Source of the DNA: JANQEA01 sp964466035
Lineage (GTDB): Bacteria > Bipolaricaulota > Bipolaricaulia > UBA7950 > UBA9294
DNA length: 52,289 nucleotides
NCBI GenBank assembly: GCA_964466035.1
Contig: CAYXLR010000013.1
Location: 1 to 52,289, forward strand
Reading direction: 5' to 3'
The translations under genes were made by a program, and so were the position numbers. The notes beneath the pieces were generated by a model. It worked only from the letters and a program-made list of their open reading frames with translations, had not been told where the DNA came from and ran no database searches. Of this stretch, positions 23,292-35,374 are shown piece by piece. Within the stretch, counting starts at the first letter, position 1. Every line of letters starts with the position of its first letter.

Positions 23292-23974
23292 CGTCGCCGG
23301 CCGACCGACAGGAGCATCACGAGCTGCATGGCGGACATCGCCGCGGCGGCGACGTAGGTCAGCGCGGCGGCGAACAGGACCTCCTTGACGGCTCCGAGCT
23401 CCTCCTCGCTGACGATCACCGCTTCCCGCAGCGCCCCGACGGCGCGGCGGCTTGCGTCGAACTCGACCGGAAGGGTGATCAGGGTGAACAGGACCGCGAC
23501 CGAGAACAGGGCGATCCCGGCGGTGATCAACGGCTGATACCGGGCGAAGAGGCCGACCAGGAAGAGCGGGAAGGCGAGCTGAGAACCGAAGGACGCGACC
23601 GGCACGATCGCCGTCCGCAGCGAGAGCGGTCCGTACGCGCGCGCGTGCTGGATGGCGTGACCCGCCTCGTGCGCTGCGACGCCGATGGCGGCGATCGAGC
23701 TGGATTCCGGCGCCGACAGGCGGAGGATCTTGCGGCGGGGGTCGTAGTGATCGGAGAGGCGCCTCGGCGTCTGTCCGATCCGGACGTCGTGGACCCCCGC
23801 GCCCTCGAGGAGGTACCGCGCCGCCGATTCGGCCGTGATCCCCCGACCCGACTCGACGCGGGCGTACCGCGCGTAGGTCGATCGGACCTTCCACTGAGCG
23901 TAAACGGCGAACGCCAACGCCGGAAGGAGGATCAAAAGGCTCGGGCCGAAGAAGAACGGAAGTCCCCACACCAT
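23288..23974 (-). CDS. Membrane zinc metallopeptidase (YugP-like)
   Basis: 228 residues. It begins with a membrane helix (LPFFFGPSLLILLPALAFAV). A soluble domain with the catalytic AAHEAGHAIQHA (HExxH) follows at about 110, then two further hydrophobic stretches (IVPVASFGSQLAFPLFLVGL, and LITAGIALFSVAVLFTLITL). This order and length match the neutral zinc metallopeptidase family typified by B. subtilis YugP (COG2738), whose substrate is not known. ATG 23974 lacks a strong ribosome binding site. The stop overlaps the rpe start. Confidence 0.9.
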   Translation of the reverse strand: MVWGLPFFFGPSLLILLPALAFAVYAQWKVRSTYARYARVESGRGITAESAARYLLEGAGVHDVRIGQTPRRLSDHYDPRRKILRLSAPESSSIAAIGVAAHEAGHAIQHARAYGPLSLRTAIVPVASFGSQLAFPLFLVGLFARYQPLITAGIALFSVAVLFTLITLPVEFDASRRAVGALREAVIVSEEELGAVKEVLFAAALTYVAAAAMSAMQLVMLLSVGRRR

Positions 23975-23975
23975 G

Positions 23976-24365
23976 CTACGGTTCCACCTTGGGTTGGATT
24001 CGGCCAAGTATACGACGCGACAGAAAGGCCAACAAGCGCCGTCCGGACGCGAGAACGAGGAGCGCGATCGTCGCGCCGAGCAGATCGGCGGCGAGGTCGA
24101 GGGCGCTGGCGGTTCGCGTCGCGACGAACATCTGATGTAGCTCGTCGGTGCCGGCGTAGACCGCGGTGAGGACGAACGTGGGCAGAAGGCGGCGGCCCGT
24201 CGCCTTCCACGCGACCGCGAAGAAGAGGGCGAACTCCGCGGCATGGAAAACCTTGTCGAAGTGCTGAAACGGAGGCTCGCCCGCGGCGATCGAAGCGTGC
24301 GAGAGGGCGAAGATCGCCCCGGCGTAGAGGATCAAGAGTCCCCACCAGAACCGACGTTTCATCAT
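23976..24365 (-). CDS. VanZ-family membrane protein
   Basis: 129 residues with four predicted membrane spans. The VanZ hallmark is present: a first span (WGLLILYAGAIFALSH), then FDKVFHAAEFALFFAVAW, and YAGTDELHQMFVATRTASALD before the third and fourth spans. Named after the teicoplanin-resistance accessory gene, most members have no known job. Two consecutive ATG codons begin at 24365, only about 8 bp after the 3' end of the RNase P RNA, and no Shine-Dalgarno sequence precedes them. It probably depends on read-through from rnpB. Confidence 0.88.
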   Translation of the reverse strand: MMKRRFWWGLLILYAGAIFALSHASIAAGEPPFQHFDKVFHAAEFALFFAVAWKATGRRLLPTFVLTAVYAGTDELHQMFVATRTASALDLAADLLGATIALLVLASGRRLLAFLSRRILGRIQPKVEP

Positions 24366-24372
24366 GACCGAA

Positions 24373-24725
24373 GGAGAGAGAGCCGATAAGCCGGATTCTG
24401 TCGCGGGGAGACATCCATCTACGCGGTCTACCCGAAGGCGTCGAGCGGGTCACTCTTAAGCGCCTTCCTATTTGGCCTTGCTCCGGCCAGGGTTTGCCGA
24501 GCCGGCCCGGTCGCCCGAACCGCTGGTGGTCTCTTGCACCACCGTTTCACCCTTGCCTGTGCGAGCCTCGAGGAGGTTCGCCATCGGCGGTCTGTTCTCT
24601 GTGGCACTTTCCCGAGGTCGCCCCCGCTGAGGTTTCCTCAGTGGCCTGCCCTGCGGAGTCCGGACTTTCCTCGTACGGCTTCTGCCGAAGGCAGAAGACG
24701 CACGCGTCTCCCTGGCTCTCTCTCC
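24373..24725 (-). ncRNA. rnpB: RNase P RNA, type A
   Basis: About 353 nt, the catalytic RNA of RNase P that trims tRNA 5' ends. The ends pair as P1 (GGAGAGAGAGCC at 24714-24725 with its complement at 24373-24384). The 5' conserved block GAGGAAAGTCCGGACTCC is at about 24655-24672 and the 3' block AGAATCCGGCTTATCGGC at about 24382-24399. Together they form P4. The P3-region hairpin CTTCTGCC-TTC-GGCAGAAG and the ACAGAGAACAGACCGCC core are visible. End points are estimated from P1 pairing. Confidence 0.95.
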
Positions 24726-24733
24726 GACTCCCG

Positions 24734-24739
24734 AGTATA
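24734..24739 (-). promoter_or_regulatory. -10 element of the rnpB promoter
   Basis: TATACT on the minus strand, placing the transcript start at about 24727, next to the first base of P1. The expected -35 position reads CACCAT, a poor match. Confidence 0.55.
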
Positions 24740-24781
24740 GCGAATCGAACGGACGAATGGTGCGGCGACGGACGACCCGGG

Positions 24782-25501
24782 TCAAGCGCCGGGCTCGAAC
24801 TCGTCGACGTAGAGGATGCGCGAGCAGTGCTCGCACGTGACGATCCCCATTCCGCCGCGGACGCGCTCGATCGTGCTCCCACTCAGCTTCAACTTGCAGC
24901 CGGAGCAGGTCCCGTTCTTGATCGGCACGATCGGCTCCGATGACCGCTGATGCAGCGTTTCGTACTGTTTGATGAGGTAGGCGGGAACCCGCTCGCAAAG
25001 GGCGGCGCGTTCCTCGGCCAGTCCGTCGGCCTGCGCCTGCGTCTCGGCGATCCGGGACGAGATGTCTTCGATCTGGGATCGTAACCGCTCGACCTTCGCC
25101 GCGCAGTCCGCGACCGCGCGTTCGAGGCTTCGCTCCGATTCCTCGATCGTGTCCATCAGCACGAGCGCGTCGTCCTCCATCGCGGAGATCCGGCCCCGCT
25201 CGCTCGCGATCTTCGCCCGGAGGTCCTCCATCTCCTTGAAGCTGATGATCCCCTTGTCGAGGCGCTCTTGGTACCGCCGGATGTTCGTGTCGAGCTCGTC
25301 GACCTCGAGGTTCTTCATCCGGCTCTCGTGCTCGAGTTCCGAGAGACGCTCGCGAAGTCGGTCGACGGTCGACTCCTCGTCCACGATTCGCTCTTCGGCC
25401 TGCTTCCGCTGCGCACGGAGCCGTTCGATCCGGACGGAGAGCTCGTGAAGCTGCACGTCGGTCGCTTGGAGATCGAGAAGTAGCGTGATTTCGGCCAGCA
25501 C
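24782..25501 (-). CDS. Coiled-coil protein with C-terminal C4 zinc ribbon
   Basis: 239 residues. Residues 1-180 are almost wholly heptad-like coiled coil (ELSVRIERLRAQRKQAEERI and onward). The C-terminus is a zinc ribbon with CSGCKLKL and CEHCSRILY. This is the COG1579/zf-RING_7 family, proposed to bind nucleic acid or proteins, with no agreed function. Members are often found next to rnpB, as here, where it lies just upstream. The start is GTG 25501 behind GGGGGGA, with a well-formed promoter about 35-60 bp upstream. Confidence 0.9.
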   Translation of the reverse strand: MLAEITLLLDLQATDVQLHELSVRIERLRAQRKQAEERIVDEESTVDRLRERLSELEHESRMKNLEVDELDTNIRRYQERLDKGIISFKEMEDLRAKIASERGRISAMEDDALVLMDTIEESERSLERAVADCAAKVERLRSQIEDISSRIAETQAQADGLAEERAALCERVPAYLIKQYETLHQRSSEPIVPIKNGTCSGCKLKLSGSTIERVRGGMGIVTCEHCSRILYVDEFEPGA

Positions 25502-25533
25502 GGTCCCCCCACGCCGGATTGCGGTTTCTATCG

Positions 25534-25562
25534 ACTATACGGCCCGGCTTGAGGGGCTTCAA
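25534..25562 (-). promoter_or_regulatory. Promoter for the zinc-ribbon gene
   Basis: Read on the minus strand: -35 TTGAAG (25557-25562), 17 bp, and -10 TATAGT (25534-25539). It is the only strong element in the gap between ebfC and this gene. Confidence 0.65.
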
Positions 25563-25596
25563 GTCGCACCGCTCGGGATCGATGAGAGAGGGAACG

Positions 25597-25919
25597 CTAC
25601 CCGGGGAGTATCCCGGGGAGGCCGAGCCCCTGCGCCAGCGGGCCGAGCTTCTGTTGAGCGGCCTCCTTGGCGTTCGATTGCGCCTCCTGCACGGCGGCGA
25701 TGATCAGGTCGGCGAGCATCTCGACGTCGTCCGGATCGACGACCTCGCGCTCGATTTTGAGATTGGCCAACTCCCCTTGGCCGGTGACGGTCGCCGTGAC
25801 CATTCCCCCGCCGGCGGAGGCCTCGACTCGCATCTCGGCGATCTCGGCCTGCGCCCGCTCGATCTCCTCCTGGATGCGCTTGGCCTGCTTCATGATGCTC
25901 CCGAACCCGGGCGTCCCTT

Positions 25920-25923
<4 letters not shown>
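25597..25923 (-). CDS. ebfC: YbaB/EbfC-family nucleoid-associated protein
   Basis: 108 residues; a small DNA-binding dimer that is nearly always next to dnaX, as here. The N-terminal helix MKQAKRIQEEIERAQAEI and the strand EASAGGGMVTATVTGQGELA are diagnostic, with DPDDVEMLADLIIAAVQEA following. The GTG start at 25923 overlaps the dnaX stop (GTGA) and follows GGAGGGAC. The usual third member, recR, is not present downstream. Confidence 0.95.
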
Positions 25924-27524
<1,601 letters not shown>

Positions 27525-27529
27525 TTCCT

Positions 27530-27606
27530 TGGTCGGGGAGACTGGATTTGAACCAGCGACTTCCTGCTCCCAAAGCAGGCGCGCTACCAGGCTGCGCCAC
27601 TCCCCG
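27530..27606 (-). tRNA. tRNA-Pro (anticodon TGG), CCA encoded
   Basis: 77 nt including the CCA end. Acceptor CGGGGAG pairs with CTCCCCG, discriminator A. The D arm contains GCAGCCTGGTAGCGC. The anticodon stem CCTGC/GCAGG closes the loop TTTGGGA, giving TGG (reads CCA). The T arm is GCTGG-TTCAAAT-CCAGT. A TATAAT promoter begins 14 bp upstream and dnaX begins 5 bp downstream. Confidence 0.96.
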
Positions 27607-27619
27607 CGGCGGTGTGGTC

Positions 27620-27648
27620 ATTATAGGAACGCCCGAGAGGCCGATCAA
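27620..27648 (-). promoter_or_regulatory. Promoter for tRNA-Pro-dnaX-ebfC
   Basis: On the minus strand: -35 TTGATC (27643-27648), a 17-bp spacer and a consensus -10 TATAAT (27620-27625). Transcription would begin near 27613, about 7 nt before the tRNA. The -35 overlaps the stop of the upstream von Willebrand gene. Confidence 0.75.
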
Positions 27649-30167
27649 TCGGGGAGCGAAGAAACGCCGCCCGAACGCCGCCATCGCGTGCCGAGCGCCC
27701 GCGAGGGCCACTTCCGCACGAGCAGGTCGAGGAGGAAGACGACGAGCGCGGCGAGCAGCAGTGGCCCGTGGAGCGGGGAGGAGTCGGTCGACGTTCCGCC
27801 CGACACGGCCGGAAGGCGGGCGTCGCCCTCCAACAGGTGCCCTCCGGTCGCCTCCGCGATCCGGCGCAGGGCTTCGGAATCGGCGCCGAACGCCCGGTAC
27901 TCGACCGGGTACGGGACGGTGAGCGGGAAGGTGAGCGAGCGCTGCCGGGTGTGGTCGATCACGTGGAGCGCGTGCCCGCCCTGCGGCGGCGTGGGGACGG
28001 AGGCGACGTACAGACCCGGTCCTCTTTGCACGAGCTCGTAGGTCGACCCCTCCGGCAGAAGCTCGACCTCGAGGTCGAGGAAGTTGGCGAACGTCCCTTC
28101 GGCGTCGCGGGCGTCGGCCAGAAGTTCGATCGTGTCTCGGTTCCGGATGACGGAAGCGGAGAGGCCGAGCGTCGACGTCAGGTACGGCTCGGTCGTCGCG
28201 AGGATCGCCTCGAACAGCTCGGACAGCCCGGACCATTCGAGCCATTCCCGCGTTCCGAGCCCGACCAGATCGGTGTTGAAGACGGTCACCGCGCCGAGGC
28301 CGAGGCGCCACGTGCTGACGATCGGGTCCTCTCCGACCCAGAGGGAGGTGTCCGCGGTCGGCTTCGGGTAGGTGAGGACGTATCCGTCGAGCGGCGGGAC
28401 GTCGGGGCCGATCCGATCGCGAAGCCTTCCGGCGACCTCGACCGGACCGTCGACGAACCGCTGCCGGCTGATCCGCTGGGTCGCCTGAATCGAGACCTGA
28501 GGAAGGAGAGAGAAGTCGTCGGCGCGATAGAGGGTCCCTCCGCCGGCCTCGACCAACGCGCTAAGGAGCGCGACGTTCATCGTCTGCCCGACGCCGATGG
28601 CGGAGAGGGTGACGTCCTCCGAGGCCTGCAGCCGACGGATGAGCCCCGGGTAGTTGCGCACCTCGTCGATCGTCTTCCCGTCGCTGATCAGGAGGACGTG
28701 TTTCGCCGGCACTTCGACCTCCTCGAGCCGATCGAGCGCCTCGACGACGGGGTAGTACACGTCCGTCCCGCCGATCGCGTCGAGTCCGCGGAGGGCACTG
28801 TAGATCGTCATCGACTCGACAGGCGCGATCGGCACGACCCACTCGTGCCCCAGATTGAAGGCGATGATCCCGATGTAGGTCGTCGCGTCGAGGAGCGCCG
28901 CGCTCGCGGCGGCGGCCTCCTTGAGGATCTCGATCTTCTCCACCCCGCCGACCCGGGATCGCATGCTGGAGGAGCGGTCGAGGACATAGACGAGGGCCAG
29001 CTGCGCCTCGCGCGACTTCTCCGGGAGCGTGTACGAGACGGGAAGAAGCTCCTCGATGCCGCCCTCGCTGATTCCGCGCACCTCCTCCTCGCCCTCGACG
29101 ACCAGGAGGCCGCCCCCGAGATTGCGCACGAAGCTGTCGATGGCGTCTAAGTCGTCGACGGTCAACGCCGTGAACGACAGTCCAGTCAGGACGACCTGTC
29201 GGTAGCCGGACAGGACTTCGAGCGGAGGCACGACCTCGGATTGTGTGAAGACCAGCCCGAGCGCATCGAGCAGCGTGGGGACCGCGGATTCGCCCGAGGG
29301 ATCGACGACGAGCACGGGCGGCTGATCGGTCGCTTCCACGAGGAGGGAGAGGGCATCGTTCTCGGGGATCGGATCGTCGGGCGCCTTGACGATCGCTTGG
29401 TACGTCCGAGCCACGGCGTCTTCGAGGCTGTCGGTGACGGAGAAGCGGTTGAGCCCCGGTGCGAGGGCGACCTGCTCGAAGGAAAGGAGCTCGTCGTCCC
29501 GGTAGACGACGAGCGTCGCGCCGCCGGGGCCGGGGGACTCGATCTCGATGTCGATCGAGAACGGGCGGGCCACGGGCACTCTGCTCGGGCCGCGCATCGA
29601 GACGAGGGCGACGTCGGCGTCGGAGGGTGAGCCGATCGGTAGCACCGAGACCGGAACGCCGGCCAGCTGCGCAGCGCTGACTGCGACCTCCGCGTCGTCG
29701 GTGAACCGGCCGTCGCTGACGAGGACGAGTTGATTCGCCCCTCCTTCGGGGAGGACGGAGAGGCCGAGGTCGATGGCGGCGTCGAGGTTCGTCGCCGCCC
29801 CGTCGAGCGGGACGACCCCGAGAGGGAAGACGGAGGCGCCGAGTGGCACGGCGAGCGAGGCTGTTCCGGCGAACTCGACCGACGCGAAGCTCCATTCCGG
29901 ATGCTCGGAGACGATGCGTTGGATCGCCTCGGCGGTTTCGCCGTCGTCCGACGCGAGCGCGACGCTCGCCGAGCGGTCGATGAGGAAGACGGCGTTGCGC
30001 TCGGCTTTCTGCTCCGAGATCCGCGGGCCGGCGAGGGCGAGAACGAGGAGAAGCAGAGCGACGCTCCGCAGGACGGGGCGACTTCTCCGACGCAGGAAGA
30101 GGAACAGGATCCCTCCGACGATCGGCAGCGCGGCGAGCAGGAGGTACGGCGTCGACAGCAAAATCAT
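27645..30167 (-). CDS. Membrane protein with two von Willebrand A domains
   Basis: 840 residues, last gene of the MoxR operon. Two N-terminal membrane helices come first. A first vWA-like domain follows with the metal-site motif DRSAS (FLIDRSASVALAS) and VLVSDGRF. A beta-rich stretch leads to a second, better vWA domain (YVLDRSSSMRSR, GGTDVYYP, LLISDGKT), which keeps all three metal-site elements. A glutamine-amidotransferase-like core (VLTGLSFTALTVDDLDAID, GGGLLVVEGEEE) lies between them. The C-terminus has one more helix (LLLAALVVFLLDLLV) and a basic tail. Such proteins are membrane-tied partners of MoxR ATPases. Start ATG 30167 has GAGGAGG and overlaps the gene before it. Confidence 0.85.
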   Translation of the reverse strand: MILLSTPYLLLAALPIVGGILFLFLRRRSRPVLRSVALLLLVLALAGPRISEQKAERNAVFLIDRSASVALASDDGETAEAIQRIVSEHPEWSFASVEFAGTASLAVPLGASVFPLGVVPLDGAATNLDAAIDLGLSVLPEGGANQLVLVSDGRFTDDAEVAVSAAQLAGVPVSVLPIGSPSDADVALVSMRGPSRVPVARPFSIDIEIESPGPGGATLVVYRDDELLSFEQVALAPGLNRFSVTDSLEDAVARTYQAIVKAPDDPIPENDALSLLVEATDQPPVLVVDPSGESAVPTLLDALGLVFTQSEVVPPLEVLSGYRQVVLTGLSFTALTVDDLDAIDSFVRNLGGGLLVVEGEEEVRGISEGGIEELLPVSYTLPEKSREAQLALVYVLDRSSSMRSRVGGVEKIEILKEAAAASAALLDATTYIGIIAFNLGHEWVVPIAPVESMTIYSALRGLDAIGGTDVYYPVVEALDRLEEVEVPAKHVLLISDGKTIDEVRNYPGLIRRLQASEDVTLSAIGVGQTMNVALLSALVEAGGGTLYRADDFSLLPQVSIQATQRISRQRFVDGPVEVAGRLRDRIGPDVPPLDGYVLTYPKPTADTSLWVGEDPIVSTWRLGLGAVTVFNTDLVGLGTREWLEWSGLSELFEAILATTEPYLTSTLGLSASVIRNRDTIELLADARDAEGTFANFLDLEVELLPEGSTYELVQRGPGLYVASVPTPPQGGHALHVIDHTRQRSLTFPLTVPYPVEYRAFGADSEALRRIAEATGGHLLEGDARLPAVSGGTSTDSSPLHGPLLLAALVVFLLDLLVRKWPSRALGTRWRRSGGVSSLPD

Positions 30168-31951
30168 CGCGTCCTCCTCATCAGCCTCCGTCGGCCGGAG
30201 TGCAGGTACGCCTCGCCGAGCAGCAGGAGGATCGCCAGTGCGGCGGCGGCCGGCCAGAGCGGAAGGAACCGGACCGCGCTCTGCACGTCGGCTTCCACGG
30301 CGTCGATCTCCCCGACCGGCGGGCGGAACGACGATTCCGACGCCGGGACGTTGACGGCGATCGCGAAGGCGCCGCGGTCGGTGACCAGGGTGTGGAACCC
30401 CGGCGATTCGGGGCGGAACGTCGACAGGCCTTCGGGCAAGGAGATCGGGTTCTCCGCGGCGTCGTACAGCCCCGTCACGCTCCCGCGGCCGGCGAGGGAG
30501 ATCGGCTCGCCCACGTCGGCCGATCGGTAGGAGAGCTCGGGGGGAAGCCGAACGAGTCCGGCGACGATGTTGCGGATGAGCAACGGGAAGTCGATCGTGA
30601 TCGGCAGGTTCGTCTCCAGGATGTCGGGGGCGAGGTAGAAGACGGTCCGCGACGCGTCGGCGTACGTCGCGAGGAGCGGCACGTCGCCGGCCGCGAGAAC
30701 GACCTCCGCGGAGGGGGGCAGCGCCGCGGTCGGCGCCTCGCGGATCCGGAAGTTCGCCGGGTCGACGTCCACCAGGACCGGATGCTCCGCGTTCAGCACC
30801 TCGATGCGCTCGACGGGCAGGGTCTCGCCCTGCGTGAGGAGGTCCTCGATTCCGGCGTGGACGAGAAGCACCATGCCGGCCTGTGACGCCGGTGACGCCG
30901 GCGCGCGCGCGCCATGGACGACGGTCAGATCGGCGTCGTCGGGGGAGTCGACGACGGTGATCGGGGCGACGGAGCGGAGGGCCGCCATCAGGTAGCGGTT
31001 CTCGCTGCCGAGCCAACGGACGCGGACGTCGATCGGGCGGTCGAGGGAGAAGAAGCGGCGGTTGTCGGCGGTGAAGCCGTCGGCGGGCTCGATGGACGCG
31101 GTGAACAGCGTCCCTCGCGAATTCGGAAACGGGATGACGAACCTCTCTTCCACGTTCGGCGCCATGAGCACCGAGAGCGTCGTCTGGTTCTCTCGATCGT
31201 CGATCCGGATCGTGACGTCCCGATATTCGTCCGAGTCGTTGAGGGCGGCCACGAGCGCGGTGACGCCCCCTCCCTCGGGGTTCTCGCGGACGGAGAATCC
31301 GGTCAACGCCAGGTTGTCGGCCTGACCGACGAGGACGGTCTCGAAGGCGGCCGGCATGTCCGGAAACGCGTGGTCGGAGAGGAGGACGACCCGCTCGAAT
31401 TGGGAGGTCCCGCCGACGCTGCCGAGCAGCGAGAGGAGCGCCGCCGCCGTGCCGTCGGCGTACCACGTCGGACCGGATCGGAGGACGGCGTTCTGGAGGT
31501 CGTCGCGGTCGTGGCCGGGACGAGCGAGGATCGCCGGGCGCGACGAGAGTTGGACGACCGCGGTCGTGGTGGACGGATACTGTTCGAGAAGCGTGCGGGC
31601 CTCCTCCACCGCTTGCTCGTACCGGGACGTCCCGTCCTCCGCGACGGTCCGCATGCTCGCGCTTCCGTCGAGGACGATGGCGAGGCCGGACAGGGAGGCG
31701 GTTCGCACCCGCCACACCGGCTGGGCGAGGGCCGTGACGAGGGCGAGGAGGATCGCCAGCTGCAGCAGCAACAGCGGGTCGATCTGCTGGCGGATCCGCG
31801 CCGCGCGCGACTGCGGATCGCCGGGAAGGCCTTCCCAAAGGAAGAGGGCGGACACCTCGCGCTGTCGTTCTCGCGCGCGGAGGAAATGCAGAACGAGAAT
31901 GAGGAGCGACGCGAGCAGCAGGTAGAACGCGGCCGGGTTCAACAGCGTCAC
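30164..31951 (-). CDS. BatA-like membrane protein with a von Willebrand A domain
   Basis: 595 residues. It opens like BatA family members (LLNPAAFYLLLASLLILVLHFLRARER), with a second helix (LLLLQLAILLALVTALAQPVW). A vWA domain follows with DGSAS as metal site and a VLLSDHAF strand. The middle is beta-rich and probably outside the cytoplasmic membrane. A last helix (LPLWPAAAALAILLLLGEAYL) and an Arg-rich tail close the protein. It overlaps both neighbours by 4 bp. The Bat/MoxR systems are linked to assembly of protein complexes and stress tolerance in other bacteria; the role here is unknown. Confidence 0.85.
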   Translation of the reverse strand: MTLLNPAAFYLLLASLLILVLHFLRARERQREVSALFLWEGLPGDPQSRAARIRQQIDPLLLLQLAILLALVTALAQPVWRVRTASLSGLAIVLDGSASMRTVAEDGTSRYEQAVEEARTLLEQYPSTTTAVVQLSSRPAILARPGHDRDDLQNAVLRSGPTWYADGTAAALLSLLGSVGGTSQFERVVLLSDHAFPDMPAAFETVLVGQADNLALTGFSVRENPEGGGVTALVAALNDSDEYRDVTIRIDDRENQTTLSVLMAPNVEERFVIPFPNSRGTLFTASIEPADGFTADNRRFFSLDRPIDVRVRWLGSENRYLMAALRSVAPITVVDSPDDADLTVVHGARAPASPASQAGMVLLVHAGIEDLLTQGETLPVERIEVLNAEHPVLVDVDPANFRIREAPTAALPPSAEVVLAAGDVPLLATYADASRTVFYLAPDILETNLPITIDFPLLIRNIVAGLVRLPPELSYRSADVGEPISLAGRGSVTGLYDAAENPISLPEGLSTFRPESPGFHTLVTDRGAFAIAVNVPASESSFRPPVGEIDAVEADVQSAVRFLPLWPAAAALAILLLLGEAYLHSGRRRLMRRTR

Positions 31952-32828
31952 TTGAGCAGCCCCCCGTTTCGCAGGTCCTCGTGCAGGAACCGCTCGACCG
32001 GGACGTCCGTCGTCGTCTGGAAGTAGGGGATTCCCCGCTCGAACGAGAAGGCTCGAAGCTGCTCGCGATTCCTGCGGACCCGGTCGGCGTACTCGTCGAG
32101 CGTCCGCTGCCCGATCGTCAACGTGACGCGTTCCGCCGACTCGACGTCGACGATCCGGGTCGTCCCTGCGGCGTGGGGCTTCACGTCCTCGGGGTCGAGG
32201 ACCTGAAGGACGACGACCTCGTCCCCCCGGTGAAGGAGCCGGGAGAAGCCGTCCGCGAACGCCGCGCCGGAGGCGAGAAAATCGCTGATCACGATCGTCA
32301 GCCCGCTCTCCCGCGTCTGCGAGAGGAACTCGAGGATCGCCTGGTTGATCGACGTTCTGCCGCTCGGCTCGATGTCCCGGAGGAGGCGGAGGACCTTTCC
32401 CATCTGGCTCATCCCGTGGCGCGCCGGGAGCCCTGGGATCAACTGATCGTTGAACGGGAAGAGTCCGACGCGGTCGAGGCCTCGGAGCCCGAGGTAGGCC
32501 ATCGCCGCGGCCAGGTGCGACGCGTAGTGGGCCTTGCTCGGGACGCCGATCCGCATCGACGCGCTGAAATCGGTGAGGAGGTAGATCGGCAGATCGGCCT
32601 CGTGGACGTACGTCTTCACCAACAGCCGGTCGAGTCGGCCGAAGACGTTCCAGTCGATGTACCGGAAATCGTCGCCCGGCGCGTACGCGCGGTAGTCGGC
32701 GAACTCGAGGGAGACCCCGGCGCGGGGAGAAGCGTGGAGGCCGGCGAGGTGCCCCTTTCTCCGCCCCTTGACGATGAACCGGAGGTTCGACAGACGCTGC
32801 AGGAAGGCTTCGTCGATGAACGTCGGCA

Positions 32829-32829
<1 letters not shown>
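31948..32829 (-). CDS. DUF58 domain protein
   Basis: 293 residues, soluble. The DUF58 signature is clear: PRAGVSLEFADYRAYAPGDD, then FRYIDWNVFGRLDRLLVK, followed by a vWA-like fold with DFSASM and TIVISDFLASG. DUF58 proteins are the standard partner encoded directly after MoxR. The ATG at 32829 shares a base with the moxR stop (TAATG). Confidence 0.93.
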
Positions 32830-33811
<982 letters not shown>

Positions 33812-33815
<4 letters not shown>

Positions 33816-35374
33816 GGTCCTCCTTCTGTGATCGCGTTGAAGTAGTCTCGGACGATCTCCACTGCGCCCTCCGGCACGCCGCGCTCGCGCAGGATCGAGG
33901 CGATCCGCTCGTAGCTGACCAGGGGAGTCGGCTCCTCTCCGGCCGGACCGGGCACCCACTCGATCGGGACGCCCTCGGTGGCGAATTCGCTGACGAAATC
34001 CCCTTCGGGCCCGATCTTGGTCCGCTCCTCCTCGCGGATGAATCCGGCTTCGCGCTCCTCGTCCTCGTCCGACGGCCCGGGAGCCCCCTCGCTCCCGCCG
34101 AACTGGTCGGGAACCTCGATGCCTTCGGCGCCGATCATCGGAGGCCGTTCGCCGGACGACGGCGCGCCTTCGCCCTCCGAATCCTGGCCCGGCGCGCCTT
34201 CGGGACCCGCGGGGAGTCCGCCTTCGGGGCCCGACTCCTCGTCGGACGAGGCCTGTCCGAGCTCTTCGAGGAACTCCTCGATGCCCTGTGGATTCGGCGC
34301 GACGGCCGTGCTCCCCGGCGGAGCGGACTCCCCGTCCCCGGGCGCGCCGCTCTCGCTTTCTTCGTCGCCTCCGAACTGGTCGATCAGATCCTCGATGATC
34401 TCCTCGACGCTTCGAGGCTGGGGGCGATTCATCAGCTCGTTCAGCCCTTCCTGGACCTCGGGCGGGAGGCTGCTCCGCTCGAGTTCCCGTTGCAGCGCTT
34501 CGAGCTCCTCCTCGGTCAGCTCGGAAGCGTCCGCCTCGGAGTCTTGGATCCGATCTCGGATGGCCTCGAGCAGTTGGGTAATCGCGCGCATCGCCTCGCT
34601 CTGCATCCTGGCCAGCTGCTCGACCTCGTCCGGTGATATCGGGACGATCACGGCCTCGTCGGGGGAGATCCCGGCCAGGTCCCTCATGACGTCTTCGAGC
34701 GTCTGATCCCGATCCGGCGCGTCGAGCGACGGCACGCCGGCCTCTTGGCCGGTCTCCTCGCCGATCCTGACCGTCAAGGGGGCGGTCGCCTCCGTCATCG
34801 GCGCGGCGGCTGAATCGGCGACGTCGGCGAGCGGATCTCCCGAGAGGGTTGAGCTCTGCTCCAGCATGTCGAGCGGCGATCCGCGAGGGGCAGCCGGGAG
34901 CGGGACGAACGCCAGACCGACCGCGAGAACGACGAAGAGTGCGCCGGCCGACCCACCGACCAGCGTTCGGCGGGCGACCGGCAACGCCGCCCGCCATCCC
35001 TCGGTGGCGTCTCTCACTTCCGCTTCGATCCGCCGGCGGAAGAACGACGTGCCGCCTCGCTGACGGAGCTCGTAGAGGGAGCTCAGGCGAGCGTTCAGCC
35101 CGAGGGTGTCATCGATCCGAAGCAGGAGATGGGGAATCCGGAGTTCCCGGGAGCGGCCGAAGGCGTAGCCGAACGCGGCGGCGGCGAGCGGCGGAGCGAC
35201 GAACGCGGCCAGAGCCCAATACGGGAACGGGATCCGCAGGATGCGCACGGCGGACATCCCCGCGAGGGAGGCCAGGGACAGCGCCGCGAAGGCGGTGGCC
35301 CCCACCGAGAGCCCGCGCACCGCGCGCGCTCGGGAGTCGACCGACCGGAGAAACCGAGAGAAATCAAACGGCAT
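33812..35374 (-). CDS. Membrane-anchored acidic low-complexity protein of the MoxR operon (DUF4175-like)
   Basis: 520 residues. Two helices near the N-terminus (SVGATAFAALSLASLAGMSA; FPYWALAAFVAPPLAAAAFG) are followed by a basic segment, a third helix at about 140 (GALFVVLAVGLAFVPLP) and a long region that is extremely rich in Glu, Asp, Gly, Pro and Ser, with a short helical part around 245-320. The end (SYERIASILRERGVPEGAVEIVRDYFNAI) is a folded-looking helix pair. DUF4175-type proteins sit at this place next to moxR in other genomes, which is the only ground for the comparison. The acidic stretch (about residues 325-460) is probably disordered. Overlaps moxR by 4 bp. Confidence 0.75.
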
